Source: Arthrobacter sp. MYb23
GTDB taxonomy: Bacteria; Actinomycetota; Actinomycetes; Actinomycetales; Micrococcaceae
Reading direction: 5' to 3'
NCBI RefSeq assembly: GCF_002979775.1
Contig: NZ_PCPR01000004.1
Span: 241,715-305,714 of the forward strand
Length of the DNA: 64,000 bases
A program made the translations under genes and the position numbers. Below the pieces are notes generated by a model. That model searched no databases. It was not told where the DNA came from and saw only the letters and a program-made list of their open reading frames with translations. Shown piece by piece: positions 24,930-32,988 of this stretch; the stretch's first letter is position 1, and the number at the start of each line of letters is the position of its first letter.

Positions 24930-25880
24930 GTGTCGCCGCTTCCCTTTCTGCTGACCGCCATGAGGTTGCCGGCCCAGGCGGCACCTTCGGGCGAAGTTCT
25001 CAGAATCAACGAGTCGGTCCTGCTATCTGCTGCTTTGGTTTCCCATGTAGCGGCGGAGTGCAACATCCGGGTGCTGCTCATCAAGGGTCCGGCGGCTGCC
25101 CTGATCGGTGCCCGCCCCGTAAGACCGTCGCTGGATCTTGACGTCCTCCTCCTTCGCTCGGATTTACAGACCCTGCTGGATGCACTGGGGCGACGAGGGT
25201 GGGAGCCGAGGATCAGTGAAGTCTCTGAAGCGTTCCCGGATCATTCCACGACGCTGATCAACCCAAGGTGGCCGTCCGACGTCGATGTTCACTGGAGGTT
25301 TCCGGGGTTCTACGAGGATGAGTCAGCGGTTTTCGAACGCCTCTGGGTTGCCAGGCAAAGCATTGAGCTCGCAGGTCGCCAGGCCTGGACCCTCTCGCGC
25401 AATGACGGCCTCCTCGTCACACTCCTGCACGCACTCCGCAGCCCAGTCAAAGGTGTCCTTCACGAAGACGTCACCTTTGGCCTCCAAGAGATCGCCGCGT
25501 CCTCGCAGGAGCACTATGACCGGGCGATTGAGCTGGGAGCTTTAGGCCCGCTGGGGCCTGTGTTTGAGATGTTGCCGGAGACGCGGGCACTGGATCTTGG
25601 CGAGCCGCCTTTTGATTGGGTACTGCGGACGACGGCGCAAAGGTCCGCCACGCTCCGTCTTTTCCATCTTCTCGAAATCCCCTGGTCCAAAAAGCCGGCA
25701 GCGCTCTGGCAAGCGCTGTTTCCGTCCCGGGATTCGATCAGTTGGCATGACCTTGAACTTCGCGACACCAGCTACTGGCAGCAAACCTCGTTCAGGTTCC
25801 GCCGACTAAGGCGGAGTTTGGCCGAAGGCGTCCAGACCCTGAAGGAGGTACGCGAAATCCGTGCCCGCATCAAGAAATAG
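24930..25880 (+). CDS. NTP_transf_5-type nucleotidyltransferase family protein
   Basis: GTG start with AGGAG 7 nt upstream, 3 bp after fcl. 316 residues. The segment VLLIKGPAAALIGARPVRPS followed by LDLDVLL matches the metal-binding core of the uncharacterised nucleotidyltransferase family PF14907, and DVDVHWRFPGF supplies further conserved acidic residues. No substrate is known for this family. From memory, its members are often encoded with HprK-related kinases and PqqD-like proteins near EPS genes in other bacteria; both are encoded in this locus. It could modify a protein, a peptide or a sugar. Confidence 0.72.
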   Translation: MSPLPFLLTAMRLPAQAAPSGEVLRINESVLLSAALVSHVAAECNIRVLLIKGPAAALIGARPVRPSLDLDVLLLRSDLQTLLDALGRRGWEPRISEVSEAFPDHSTTLINPRWPSDVDVHWRFPGFYEDESAVFERLWVARQSIELAGRQAWTLSRNDGLLVTLLHALRSPVKGVLHEDVTFGLQEIAASSQEHYDRAIELGALGPLGPVFEMLPETRALDLGEPPFDWVLRTTAQRSATLRLFHLLEIPWSKKPAALWQALFPSRDSISWHDLELRDTSYWQQTSFRFRRLRRSLAEGVQTLKEVREIRARIKK

Positions 25881-25950
25881 CCGGACAGGTCCGGTCCTTT
25901 CCGGCCACCACAGTTCTGATCATCGTTGTCACACCGAAAAGCGAGAACTC

Positions 25951-27330
25951 ATGCGTATTACCGTCATAGGCACCGGATACTTAGGTGCTACCCACGCCGC
26001 CTGCATGGCCGAACTCGGCTTCGAGGTCCTTGGACTCGATATAGATCCCCTGAGGGTCGAGTCGCTCTCCGAAGGACTTCTGCCGTTCCACGAGCCGGGC
26101 CTGCCGGAACTCCTGCGAAAGCATGTGAAGAGCGGACGGCTTCGCTTCACTACTTCCTATGAGGAAGTGGGAGCTTGGGGGGATGTGCACTTCATCGGAG
26201 TGGGTACTCCGCAGCGCGCCGGGGAAGGCGCTGCCGATATGACGTTCGTTGATGCAGCCACCATTTCCCTCGCGCGAAACATCACCAAGAATGCCCTCAT
26301 TGTCGGGAAGTCGACAGTGCCGGTAGGGACCACCAGGCGCCTGAAAGCCCTGGTTCGGGACAACAAACGCCCCGATGTCTCAGTGAACCTTGCGTGGAAC
26401 CCCGAATTCCTCCGGGAAGGCTTCGCCGTGGTGGACACCTTGACCCCGGACCGGCTGGTTATTGGTGTGGAATCGCCTGAGGACGAATTAACCCTGCGTG
26501 AGGTTTATGCGAGGGCCCTCGGCCGCGACGTGCCCCTGATCGTCACGGACTTTGAGACCGCGGAATTGGTCAAGGTTGCTGCCAATGCTTTTCTCGCCAC
26601 AAAGATCTCGTTCATCAATGCCTTTTCGGAGATAACGGAGGTCATTGGGGGAGACATCGGCACGCTGGCGGATGCGATCGGATTGGACGCACGCATTGGA
26701 CGCCGCTTTTTGAATGCCGGCATTGGGTTCGGTGGTGGGTGCTTGCCCAAGGACATCCGTGCCCTGCAGGCACGTGCGGCCGAGCTTGGCCTGGAGCGCA
26801 GCATGCGTTTCCTTGATGAAATGGATGAGATCAATCTCAGGCGCCGGGAGCGGGCTGTTGACCTGTCCCGCGTGATGCTTGGCTCACTTTCGCACAGCAA
26901 GATCGCCATTCTTGGCGTTGCCTTCAAGCCAAACAGCGACGACGTTCGTGACTCACCGGCGCTGGACATCGCCAATAGCTTGTTCGAGGAAGGCGCCGAG
27001 GTAACGGTGTACGATCCGGCAGGAAACGTCAACGCCTCCAAGCGATCGCCACAGCACCATTACGTGACATCCATGGAGGACGCCGTAAAGAGTGCGGACC
27101 TTATTCTTGTCCTCACCGAGTGGGACGAGTTCAAAGCCTTGACACCCGAAGGTCTTGCAGCCCAAACGGAAACACGGAAGATCATTGATGGCCGAAATAT
27201 TCTGCAGACCCGGGTGTGGGAAGACTCAGGATGGTCCCTTGCTGCACTCGGCCACCGCTACCCTCCGGAGCATGCCACAGAGGAGCCACTCGGTGAGCAA
27301 CTTCAGCTGAGTTCTGGTCCTGCCGCGTAA
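25951..27330 (+). CDS. UDP-glucose 6-dehydrogenase (UDP-sugar dehydrogenase)
   Basis: The ATG at 25951 is chosen because the family starts directly with the nucleotide-binding motif MRITVIGTGYLGATHAACMA. 459 residues. Catalytic cysteine in GFGGGCLPKDIRALQ, the conserved NPEFLREGFAV region, and a C-terminal nucleotide-sugar domain with GVAFKPNSDDVRDSPAL. Oxidises UDP-glucose (or a similar UDP-hexose) to the uronic acid, giving an acidic EPS. The 70-bp gap after the nucleotidyltransferase gene is compatible with cotranscription. Confidence 0.93.
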   Translation: MRITVIGTGYLGATHAACMAELGFEVLGLDIDPLRVESLSEGLLPFHEPGLPELLRKHVKSGRLRFTTSYEEVGAWGDVHFIGVGTPQRAGEGAADMTFVDAATISLARNITKNALIVGKSTVPVGTTRRLKALVRDNKRPDVSVNLAWNPEFLREGFAVVDTLTPDRLVIGVESPEDELTLREVYARALGRDVPLIVTDFETAELVKVAANAFLATKISFINAFSEITEVIGGDIGTLADAIGLDARIGRRFLNAGIGFGGGCLPKDIRALQARAAELGLERSMRFLDEMDEINLRRRERAVDLSRVMLGSLSHSKIAILGVAFKPNSDDVRDSPALDIANSLFEEGAEVTVYDPAGNVNASKRSPQHHYVTSMEDAVKSADLILVLTEWDEFKALTPEGLAAQTETRKIIDGRNILQTRVWEDSGWSLAALGHRYPPEHATEEPLGEQLQLSSGPAA

Positions 27331-27337
27331 GGCTGGA

Positions 27338-27910
27338 CTAAACCGATTGCCTCGACGGTGCCGCGTGCCTTACGGTGGCGCGGTACCGTCGGCTCACCGC
27401 GGTGCGGCTGGCCTGCGGGGGGATCCCTAGTTTGCGTCGGACCGACGCCAACTGATTACGCAGGGTTGAGTCAGCTATACCCAGGCTTTTCGCTACCTCA
27501 ACCCGGGGCAGTTCCTCGTCGTTCAGGAAATAGGCATCGGCGGCTACTTCCTCAGCAGTGGTGAGGGGGATATAGTTCCGGCCGGAAGCAGGATCAAACG
27601 GCAAGTGCGTCCCGTCCGCGGCGATGTTGTTTACGGCGGTCAGGAGGACGTGCAGCGTGGCTGTTTCAGGTACGTAGCCGCGTACGCCGAGATCCATCAA
27701 ACGGAGGACGCGGGAGCTATGGAGCACGCCACCGTAGACAAGCACCCTGTAACTGTCATGGATCAGGTCCACCACGTCGTTTTCCAGCTCAGGCAACGTC
27801 CCATCCACTACCGCTACGCTGCCCACTGAAACGGCCCGCAGCGTGTTTGTAGCCCAATGGATAAGGGCCGTGAACTGCCGGTGCCGGCTGACGACTAGTA
27901 CTTGGGGCAA
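27338..27910 (-). CDS. short LuxR-like regulator with receiver-like N-terminus
   Basis: TTG start set by AGGAG 8 nt upstream. 190 residues. The N-terminal part (VLVYGGVLHSSRVLRLMDLG, then VRGYVPETATLHVLLTAVNN) has the shape of a response-regulator receiver tail, but the usual phospho-acceptor Asp is not apparent. The C-terminal HTH is ELPRVEVAKSLGIADSTLRN with QLASVRRKLG. It is of the same type as the regulator at 6337-7230 on the other side of the EPS locus. Convergent with the UDP-glucose dehydrogenase gene, 7 bp apart. Confidence 0.72.
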   Translation of the reverse strand: MPQVLVVSRHRQFTALIHWATNTLRAVSVGSVAVVDGTLPELENDVVDLIHDSYRVLVYGGVLHSSRVLRLMDLGVRGYVPETATLHVLLTAVNNIAADGTHLPFDPASGRNYIPLTTAEEVAADAYFLNDEELPRVEVAKSLGIADSTLRNQLASVRRKLGIPPQASRTAVSRRYRATVRHAAPSRQSV

Positions 27911-28011
27911 TGCTTTGTCTCCTGTCTTGGCGGATCAACTGTTCACGACTTTGTAGTCCTGGAATCGTCGGGCCGAACGGTTGGGTACGCTGACATCTGC
28001 TTGCGACGTCG

Positions 28012-30645
28012 TTATGAGTTGGCTTTCGAAGCCTCCATGGCGCCAGAGGCCAAAGAGTTCGGCGCATTGCGAATGAGATCGGCGAGTTGTTTCCGGGTAG
28101 TCGTATCGGTTTTCCGCAGCGCGTTGGAGATGTGGCTCTCCACTGTCCGAATGCTGATGCCGAATTCCTCGGCGATGTCTTGGTTGCTCTGCTGCCCGGC
28201 GACGAGCGCAACCTCTATCTCTCTCAGGGTCAAGGAAGAACCGGGAGGCTCTGACTTGAAATCAAACAACGTCCCCACCACGCCGAAGCGCACGGAAAAA
28301 TCCTTGGCCGCGCTCCGGATCTCACTCGCAACAGCAGGCTCTCCACTGAGCTGACTTCTCTGCTCTGCCCCGCGAAGGACCATGGCCACTTGAAACGTAT
28401 CGCCGTCCAGCACGTAGGTATCCAGCAAGTGACGAAGACGGGGCAGGTCCATCTCTATGGCGGCACCCGCGACGGTCAGGAGCTGTTGGTGGACTGTCAT
28501 GCCGCGCTCCTCCAGAATATTGTGGAGAAGCTCCTGGACACGCGGGCCGGGGAGGAGTCCCAGCGCGAAAATCCCCGTATGCATTGCTTCGAAGACGTAG
28601 CCCCGGGCAAGGGACCTTTCCATGATTCGGCTGGCTCGCTCGTCGAATGCTTTGGCGCTGGCAGGGCGGCTGGCAGCGAGATCGTGCAAGCCCGTTCCCA
28701 AACCGGGGAACGGCCCGTTATCCATCCCGCCGGGCCTCGCGGTCGCTCCCACGGAGGTAGCCGGAATCGCGTCCCGCAGTGAGGAGAGCCGCAACATGGC
28801 CACATGCAGTGAGTCCACGAGAAATCCAGGTTTACCCAGGGAAAAGGCGCGACCCATGAGATATTCGGCTTCATCAAACAGACCGTGATGAAGAAGTGAG
28901 AGCGCTGCTATGTAACTCTGGCTGACGAACGCGAACTGGTCCACATCCTGTAAGGCCTTTTCCCGGCTGCTGAGTGCCATGACAAGGGCCTCTTCTTCAC
29001 CACCGCGGGAGAGCATTGCCATGCCGCGAATGAAGGACTCAAATTGCGGGTAAACGGCGGCTCCTTCAGCTGAATCAATGGCGCTTTGCGCGTCCAGGGG
29101 TTGGAGGCGATAGAGCTCCAGCATCCCCGTGATGGTTGCGATAATGCCGCCTTGTGGCCCAGGCTCCACGGTGATAGGGGAGCCCTCATGCTGGCTGCCC
29201 GAGTTGCTGCCATGGGATGCGCGAAGGAAAGCCAGGACCGCTTCGGCTTGATGCCGAAGGTCCGGTTCTTTGGACGACAGATCCTGCATGGTCGCAAGTG
29301 CGCCGGGCAGGTTTTTCTCCTGTGAAAACTGCCACCAAGCCAAGGACATAGTGAACAGGAAGAGATCTCCTGAGTCGCCGGAAAGAGAGTCGGTTCGCCG
29401 CAGAACCTCTTGGATTCGATGCGGGTTGGCAGTTGCTCCCCAATAGACACGCAGTATGGCGACGGCATTGGATAGGGTGCGATCGCGCTCCCACTTCTGG
29501 TAGCACGATTCTTCAAAGGCGTCGCGGCGCTGCTGAAAGTACCGTGTGGCAGCTGCGTGATTGCTGCCCATCTCCTTGCGAAGTACGGATATGGCAGCCG
29601 ACAAAATGTCATCTGTGGCTGCTGACACGGGGTGAACGCCAGGTTCCGCATCGACGTGATCGGTCACGGCGCTTTGGAGAATTCTCCGGGAGCTGCGCGT
29701 GTGGGCTCGAAGGTAATCGTCAACTATCGGCGGAAAGACGGTAGCAAGGAGAGTTTCATCCGGACCTTCAATGACCGAGATTAAGCCGTTGTATTCAAGG
29801 TTGTCGAGGATGTCCTCACCTACAGCTGCGACCAGGCGGTCAACGGGGCTGGGACCAAGAAGGGACAATTTGTTGAGCGCCCGGACTTCTTCCGGCCGCA
29901 AACCCTGGAGCAGCGCCTCTACTGTCCCGTGTAGATGTTCGTTCATCAACTTGCTGCCATTCATGCACCACCAACCATCCTTGAGCACCAGGCGCTCGCT
30001 GAGGACGGATGTTTCGATGATTCGGACAGCCAACCGTAAATTGCCGCCGGATTTAGTAAGAACACGTGCCACCACATTCACTTCCGCCGGATGCCCCAGG
30101 GTTTTTGTGATGAGTTTGCTGATTTGTTCGTATTCCAACGGTGCAAGGGAGACGGTCGCTTCTGGAATGCTGCCCAAGTACGCGGAGGTTCTGGTCTGGA
30201 ACGGTCGGTCATTCATGGTGGTGATCAGCGGAACATTGTTTCTTCTCCGTAAAACATCGACTACTGCCAATGATTCACGGTCCAGATTTTCGAGGTCGTC
30301 GATCGCAATCAGGTGAACCCCGGTCCTGGCCATCTGGACCGAGAGGAGGTCCACGATGCCGAGAATTCCGATAGTCCGGGAACGAAGGTCCAAGCCCAGG
30401 GAAAGAACACCAGCAAAAGGAACGGTGGAAAGAGCCGGCGCAGCGAACATGGTGTAGACCGTGGCGCCGTCCTCCTCCAGTTTCGCAACGACGCTCTTGA
30501 GGAGACTGGTGCGGCCACTGCCGGGTGCGCCCACGATTCTGACACCTAGACCTTTGGCGACATAGTTCAGTACACTTTTCATCTTTCGCTGATACAACAA
30601 CTGACCCCTTATGGACACGGCTGTTCGACCACTTGGTGCTGCCAA
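28012..30645 (-). CDS. LAL-type LuxR regulator with N-terminal ATPase
   Basis: 877 residues; TTG start with TAAGG upstream. N-terminal AAA/NTPase: Walker A GAPGSGRTSLLKSVV, Walker B HLIAIDDLENLDR. A long helical middle region probably made of TPR-like repeats follows, then a C-terminal LuxR HTH: SLTLREIEVALVAGQQSNQD, IAEEFGISIRTVESHISNAL. LAL regulators bind ATP and an effector to activate transcription. Downstream on the same strand is the short LuxR-like gene. A role in EPS regulation is likely by position only. Confidence 0.88.
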   Translation of the reverse strand: MAAPSGRTAVSIRGQLLYQRKMKSVLNYVAKGLGVRIVGAPGSGRTSLLKSVVAKLEEDGATVYTMFAAPALSTVPFAGVLSLGLDLRSRTIGILGIVDLLSVQMARTGVHLIAIDDLENLDRESLAVVDVLRRRNNVPLITTMNDRPFQTRTSAYLGSIPEATVSLAPLEYEQISKLITKTLGHPAEVNVVARVLTKSGGNLRLAVRIIETSVLSERLVLKDGWWCMNGSKLMNEHLHGTVEALLQGLRPEEVRALNKLSLLGPSPVDRLVAAVGEDILDNLEYNGLISVIEGPDETLLATVFPPIVDDYLRAHTRSSRRILQSAVTDHVDAEPGVHPVSAATDDILSAAISVLRKEMGSNHAAATRYFQQRRDAFEESCYQKWERDRTLSNAVAILRVYWGATANPHRIQEVLRRTDSLSGDSGDLFLFTMSLAWWQFSQEKNLPGALATMQDLSSKEPDLRHQAEAVLAFLRASHGSNSGSQHEGSPITVEPGPQGGIIATITGMLELYRLQPLDAQSAIDSAEGAAVYPQFESFIRGMAMLSRGGEEEALVMALSSREKALQDVDQFAFVSQSYIAALSLLHHGLFDEAEYLMGRAFSLGKPGFLVDSLHVAMLRLSSLRDAIPATSVGATARPGGMDNGPFPGLGTGLHDLAASRPASAKAFDERASRIMERSLARGYVFEAMHTGIFALGLLPGPRVQELLHNILEERGMTVHQQLLTVAGAAIEMDLPRLRHLLDTYVLDGDTFQVAMVLRGAEQRSQLSGEPAVASEIRSAAKDFSVRFGVVGTLFDFKSEPPGSSLTLREIEVALVAGQQSNQDIAEEFGISIRTVESHISNALRKTDTTTRKQLADLIRNAPNSLASGAMEASKANS

Positions 30646-30964
30646 AAAGCCTTACTTCTGTTCGATTTATCTCTTTAGTCCAAGAGCTATCGAAGAAAGG
30701 AAAATACCGGCTCTTCCACCAACGGAGCCGGGTTCTGGAATGAACTATGGACGCAAATTCCTGTGTGCTTTAGCTGCAGTTGCTGGAGGTCCCTCAAGCC
30801 ATACCTCAGCCCCATCCAGCTACCACTCGAAGTCCAAGTGCACTACTGACGTGGTTCGTGTCGTTGAACGGTGATGTTCCTAGTACTTTTGAATGGCAGC
30901 GGTGGGCACAGCGAAGCAGCCCCGGCACCTAAGCCACGGCAGTTAAACAGGAGTGAAGTCTGCG
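30646..30964. other. 320-bp intergenic region, AT-richer
   Basis: Lies between the LAL regulator start and the stop of the thioesterase gene. It is AT-rich near the regulator start and probably holds its promoter. One hairpin, CCGGCTC/GAGCCGG (30707-30713 with 30725-30731), is visible. No convincing gene. Confidence 0.5.
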
Positions 30965-31939
30965 CTAGCTTCCAGCGAGGTTTTGAAGATGGTCCGGCAG
31001 CCGGTTTCCCGGGGCCCGCCCGCGGATTTCCAGAAGTTCGCGCGCATGTGCGTGCAGCTTTTTGTCCTCATCGGAAACCGGTTCCCAGACGGGGACGGGG
31101 ACTGCCGTCCCGCTTTCATCGCGCGCCACCATCACCGTGAGGCAATAGGTGGTCAGGTTCATGACCCGGGTCTTGGGGTCACCCGAGCGGACGTGAACCG
31201 CAATGTGCATTCCCTTGGCACCGGTGTAGACCAAGCGCGCCTCCACTTCGACGACGTGCCCGATCAGCAGGGGCCGGTAGAAGCGGACGCCGCCGGAGAA
31301 CACCGCAACGGTGTCCATACCGCAGTAGCGGGAGGCGCAAACGTAGGCGGCTTCATCGATCCACTTCATGACAATGCCGCCGTGGACCTTACCGCCCCAG
31401 TTCACATCAGTGGGGGCGGCCATGAACCGCAGGACGACGCGCTCGGCGGTCCCGGCGTCGGTATATTCCTGCGCGTTCATCGCGTTGACGATCTGTTCCC
31501 GGACCTCAATGCGCGCCAAGGCATGGTCCCGCTGCTCGATCTCCGCAGGCGTGGACGGTTCGAACTGCGGAACGGGAATTGGTTTGCCGTCCGGACCGAC
31601 GGCAACAAAGATCACCATGCACTGGCTGTGCATCGTCTCCGGGCCGCCTTTTGGATCCCGGGAGCTGACCACAGTGTGGATGTGCATGGAGGAGCGCCCG
31701 GTGTAAACGATGGTGGAGGTCACTTCCACCATGTCGCCGCTGTTCACCGGATCGGTGAAGTGGATGTTGCCCACATACGCGGTGACGCAATACGACTTCG
31801 ACCACCCTACCGCTGCGGCGTAGGCTGCTTTATCCACCCATTCAAGGACGGTGCCGGCGTCGACCGACCCGCTGTGTCCGATGTCCATGGGAGCCGCGAG
31901 GAAGCGGAGGGTCACTGAATTGGCGGCGTCATCGCTCAT
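30965..31939 (-). CDS. acyl-CoA thioesterase, double hotdog domain
   Basis: 324 residues made of two hotdog folds in tandem. First: MDIGHSGSVDAGTVLEWVDK (about residues 18-37). Second: APTDVNWGGKVHGGIVMKWI with DEAAYVCASRY (about 170-200); only the second keeps the HGG signature. Such proteins hydrolyse acyl-CoA to free acid and CoA, as in the ACOT7/YciA group. The start may be leaderless: TAAGAT lies 7 nt before the ATG. The - strand neighbours further right are unrelated in function. Confidence 0.88.
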   Translation of the reverse strand: MSDDAANSVTLRFLAAPMDIGHSGSVDAGTVLEWVDKAAYAAAVGWSKSYCVTAYVGNIHFTDPVNSGDMVEVTSTIVYTGRSSMHIHTVVSSRDPKGGPETMHSQCMVIFVAVGPDGKPIPVPQFEPSTPAEIEQRDHALARIEVREQIVNAMNAQEYTDAGTAERVVLRFMAAPTDVNWGGKVHGGIVMKWIDEAAYVCASRYCGMDTVAVFSGGVRFYRPLLIGHVVEVEARLVYTGAKGMHIAVHVRSGDPKTRVMNLTTYCLTVMVARDESGTAVPVPVWEPVSDEDKKLHAHARELLEIRGRAPGNRLPDHLQNLAGS

Positions 31940-32001
31940 GCTTGGAATCTTACTGTCGCCAGGTTTCTGTTACGTGACTAAGTCTGTAGGGGGCGGCCTG
32001 A

Positions 32002-32565
32002 CTATCGGCGTTGGATGCCGAGGGTCGCGATGAGATCCTCATGGAGTTCGAACCAGACCTTGTGGAAGGAGTCGCGATCCGTGGCCGTGAGCCACGATGT
32101 GTCCAGGACAGCGTGTTTGAGTGCGCGCAGCAGGCGCTCGGAGTAGCCCTCGAAGCGGGGGAGCGCACCAATGAGCTGAGCTTCGAGCGGACGCCACGAC
32201 GCCAAGGCGCCTATCAGGACATCCATAGCCCCTTCAGCGGCCGGATTTTGAAGCTGGATGGCACTGCAGGCCTCCACGACGCCGGTGTTGATGTCCGCGA
32301 AATCGTCGTGCACGGCCTGCACCGCGTCCCGTGCGCGCGCACCGTCCAGTTCCTTCGCCAACAACCGCTCGTTTTCGCGTCTCCCGAGACTGGACAACGA
32401 CCAACCGCTGATCCCGGCGAAGGTGCTGTGCGAAACGAAGCCGTTCACCCCGGCGTCGATGAGCTGGGACTCCACCACGCCGGGGTCTTGCGAGAAGCGG
32501 ACCGCCACAGAGTGTGTGTCAGCGAAACCCAGCAGGCGGACAGCGTGCAAGGTGAGAAGCGTCAT
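32002..32565 (-). CDS. winged-helix-like regulator of unknown target
   Basis: The ATG at 32565 overlaps the stop of the upstream gene (ATGA), so the longer frame to 32781 is rejected. 187 residues. The N-terminal MTLLTLHAVRLLGFADTHSV, then FSQDPGVVESQLIDAGVNGF, then SGWSLSSLGRRENERLLAKE resembles a MarR/PadR-like winged helix (helix-turn-helix plus beta wing). The C-terminal half is helical with no recognised domain. Coupled to a PEP-utiliser mobile-domain protein. A palindrome upstream of the pair could be its own operator. Confidence 0.55.
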   Translation of the reverse strand: MTLLTLHAVRLLGFADTHSVAVRFSQDPGVVESQLIDAGVNGFVSHSTFAGISGWSLSSLGRRENERLLAKELDGARARDAVQAVHDDFADINTGVVEACSAIQLQNPAAEGAMDVLIGALASWRPLEAQLIGALPRFEGYSERLLRALKHAVLDTSWLTATDRDSFHKVWFELHEDLIATLGIQRR

Positions 32566-32894
32566 TTGCCGTCCATCAGGGTGACGGTTCCTTGGGCTCC
32601 GTCGATGGCAAGGGGCGCCCCGTCGGCGAGCAGGTCCAGCGCATCCCGGACACCCAGGACGGCAGGTATCCCGAACTCCCGGGCGACGATCGCAGCGTGT
32701 GACAACATTCCGCCGGTTTCCGTGACCACCGCTGACGCCATTCCGAAGAGAGGCGTCCAAGCGGGGTCGGTGGTGCGGCACACCAGGACATCGCCGGATA
32801 GGAAGCGGCTGAACTCGTCGGGACCGTGGATGAGCCGGGCAGCGCCGAGGGCTCTACCCGTGCTTGCGCCGACTCCATTAAGGATGGTCATCAT
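32562..32894 (-). CDS. PEP-utilising enzyme mobile (phosphohistidine) domain protein
   Basis: About 110 residues from ATG 32894 (a GTG at 32921 is possible but falls on the palindrome). The segment VTETGGMLSHAAIVAREFGI contains the phosphorylatable His of PEP synthase, PPDK and enzyme I; VLVCRTTDPAWTPLF and PLAIDGAQGTVTLMDG flank it as in that family. Here the domain stands alone, without the ATP-grasp or PEP-binding barrel, so it is not a complete enzyme. It may act as a phosphocarrier or sensor partner of the coupled regulator (inference). Confidence 0.8.
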   Translation of the reverse strand: MMTILNGVGASTGRALGAARLIHGPDEFSRFLSGDVLVCRTTDPAWTPLFGMASAVVTETGGMLSHAAIVAREFGIPAVLGVRDALDLLADGAPLAIDGAQGTVTLMDGK

Positions 32895-32920
32895 CTGGCT
32901 AGTTCTACCATCGAAAAGCA

Positions 32921-32935
32921 CTTATCCGCGATAAG
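32921..32935. promoter_or_regulatory. operator-like palindrome CTTATC-CGC-GATAAG
   Basis: A perfect 6-bp inverted repeat with a 3-nt centre, flanked by GCA and CAC, lies directly upstream of the two-gene unit. Size and symmetry fit a winged-helix repressor; autoregulation by the coupled regulator is plausible. The rest of the gap to the next gene (32936-32988) shows nothing else. Confidence 0.5.
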
Positions 32936-32988
32936 CACTGCCCCGGCACCAAGCGGCGCCGGGGCAGTGCTCGACTGAGGAGCCGGAC

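Noticed and set aside
30953..31918. + strand ORF of 321 codons opposite the thioesterase
   Set aside because: Antisense shadow; the thioesterase on the - strand has clear hotdog motifs.
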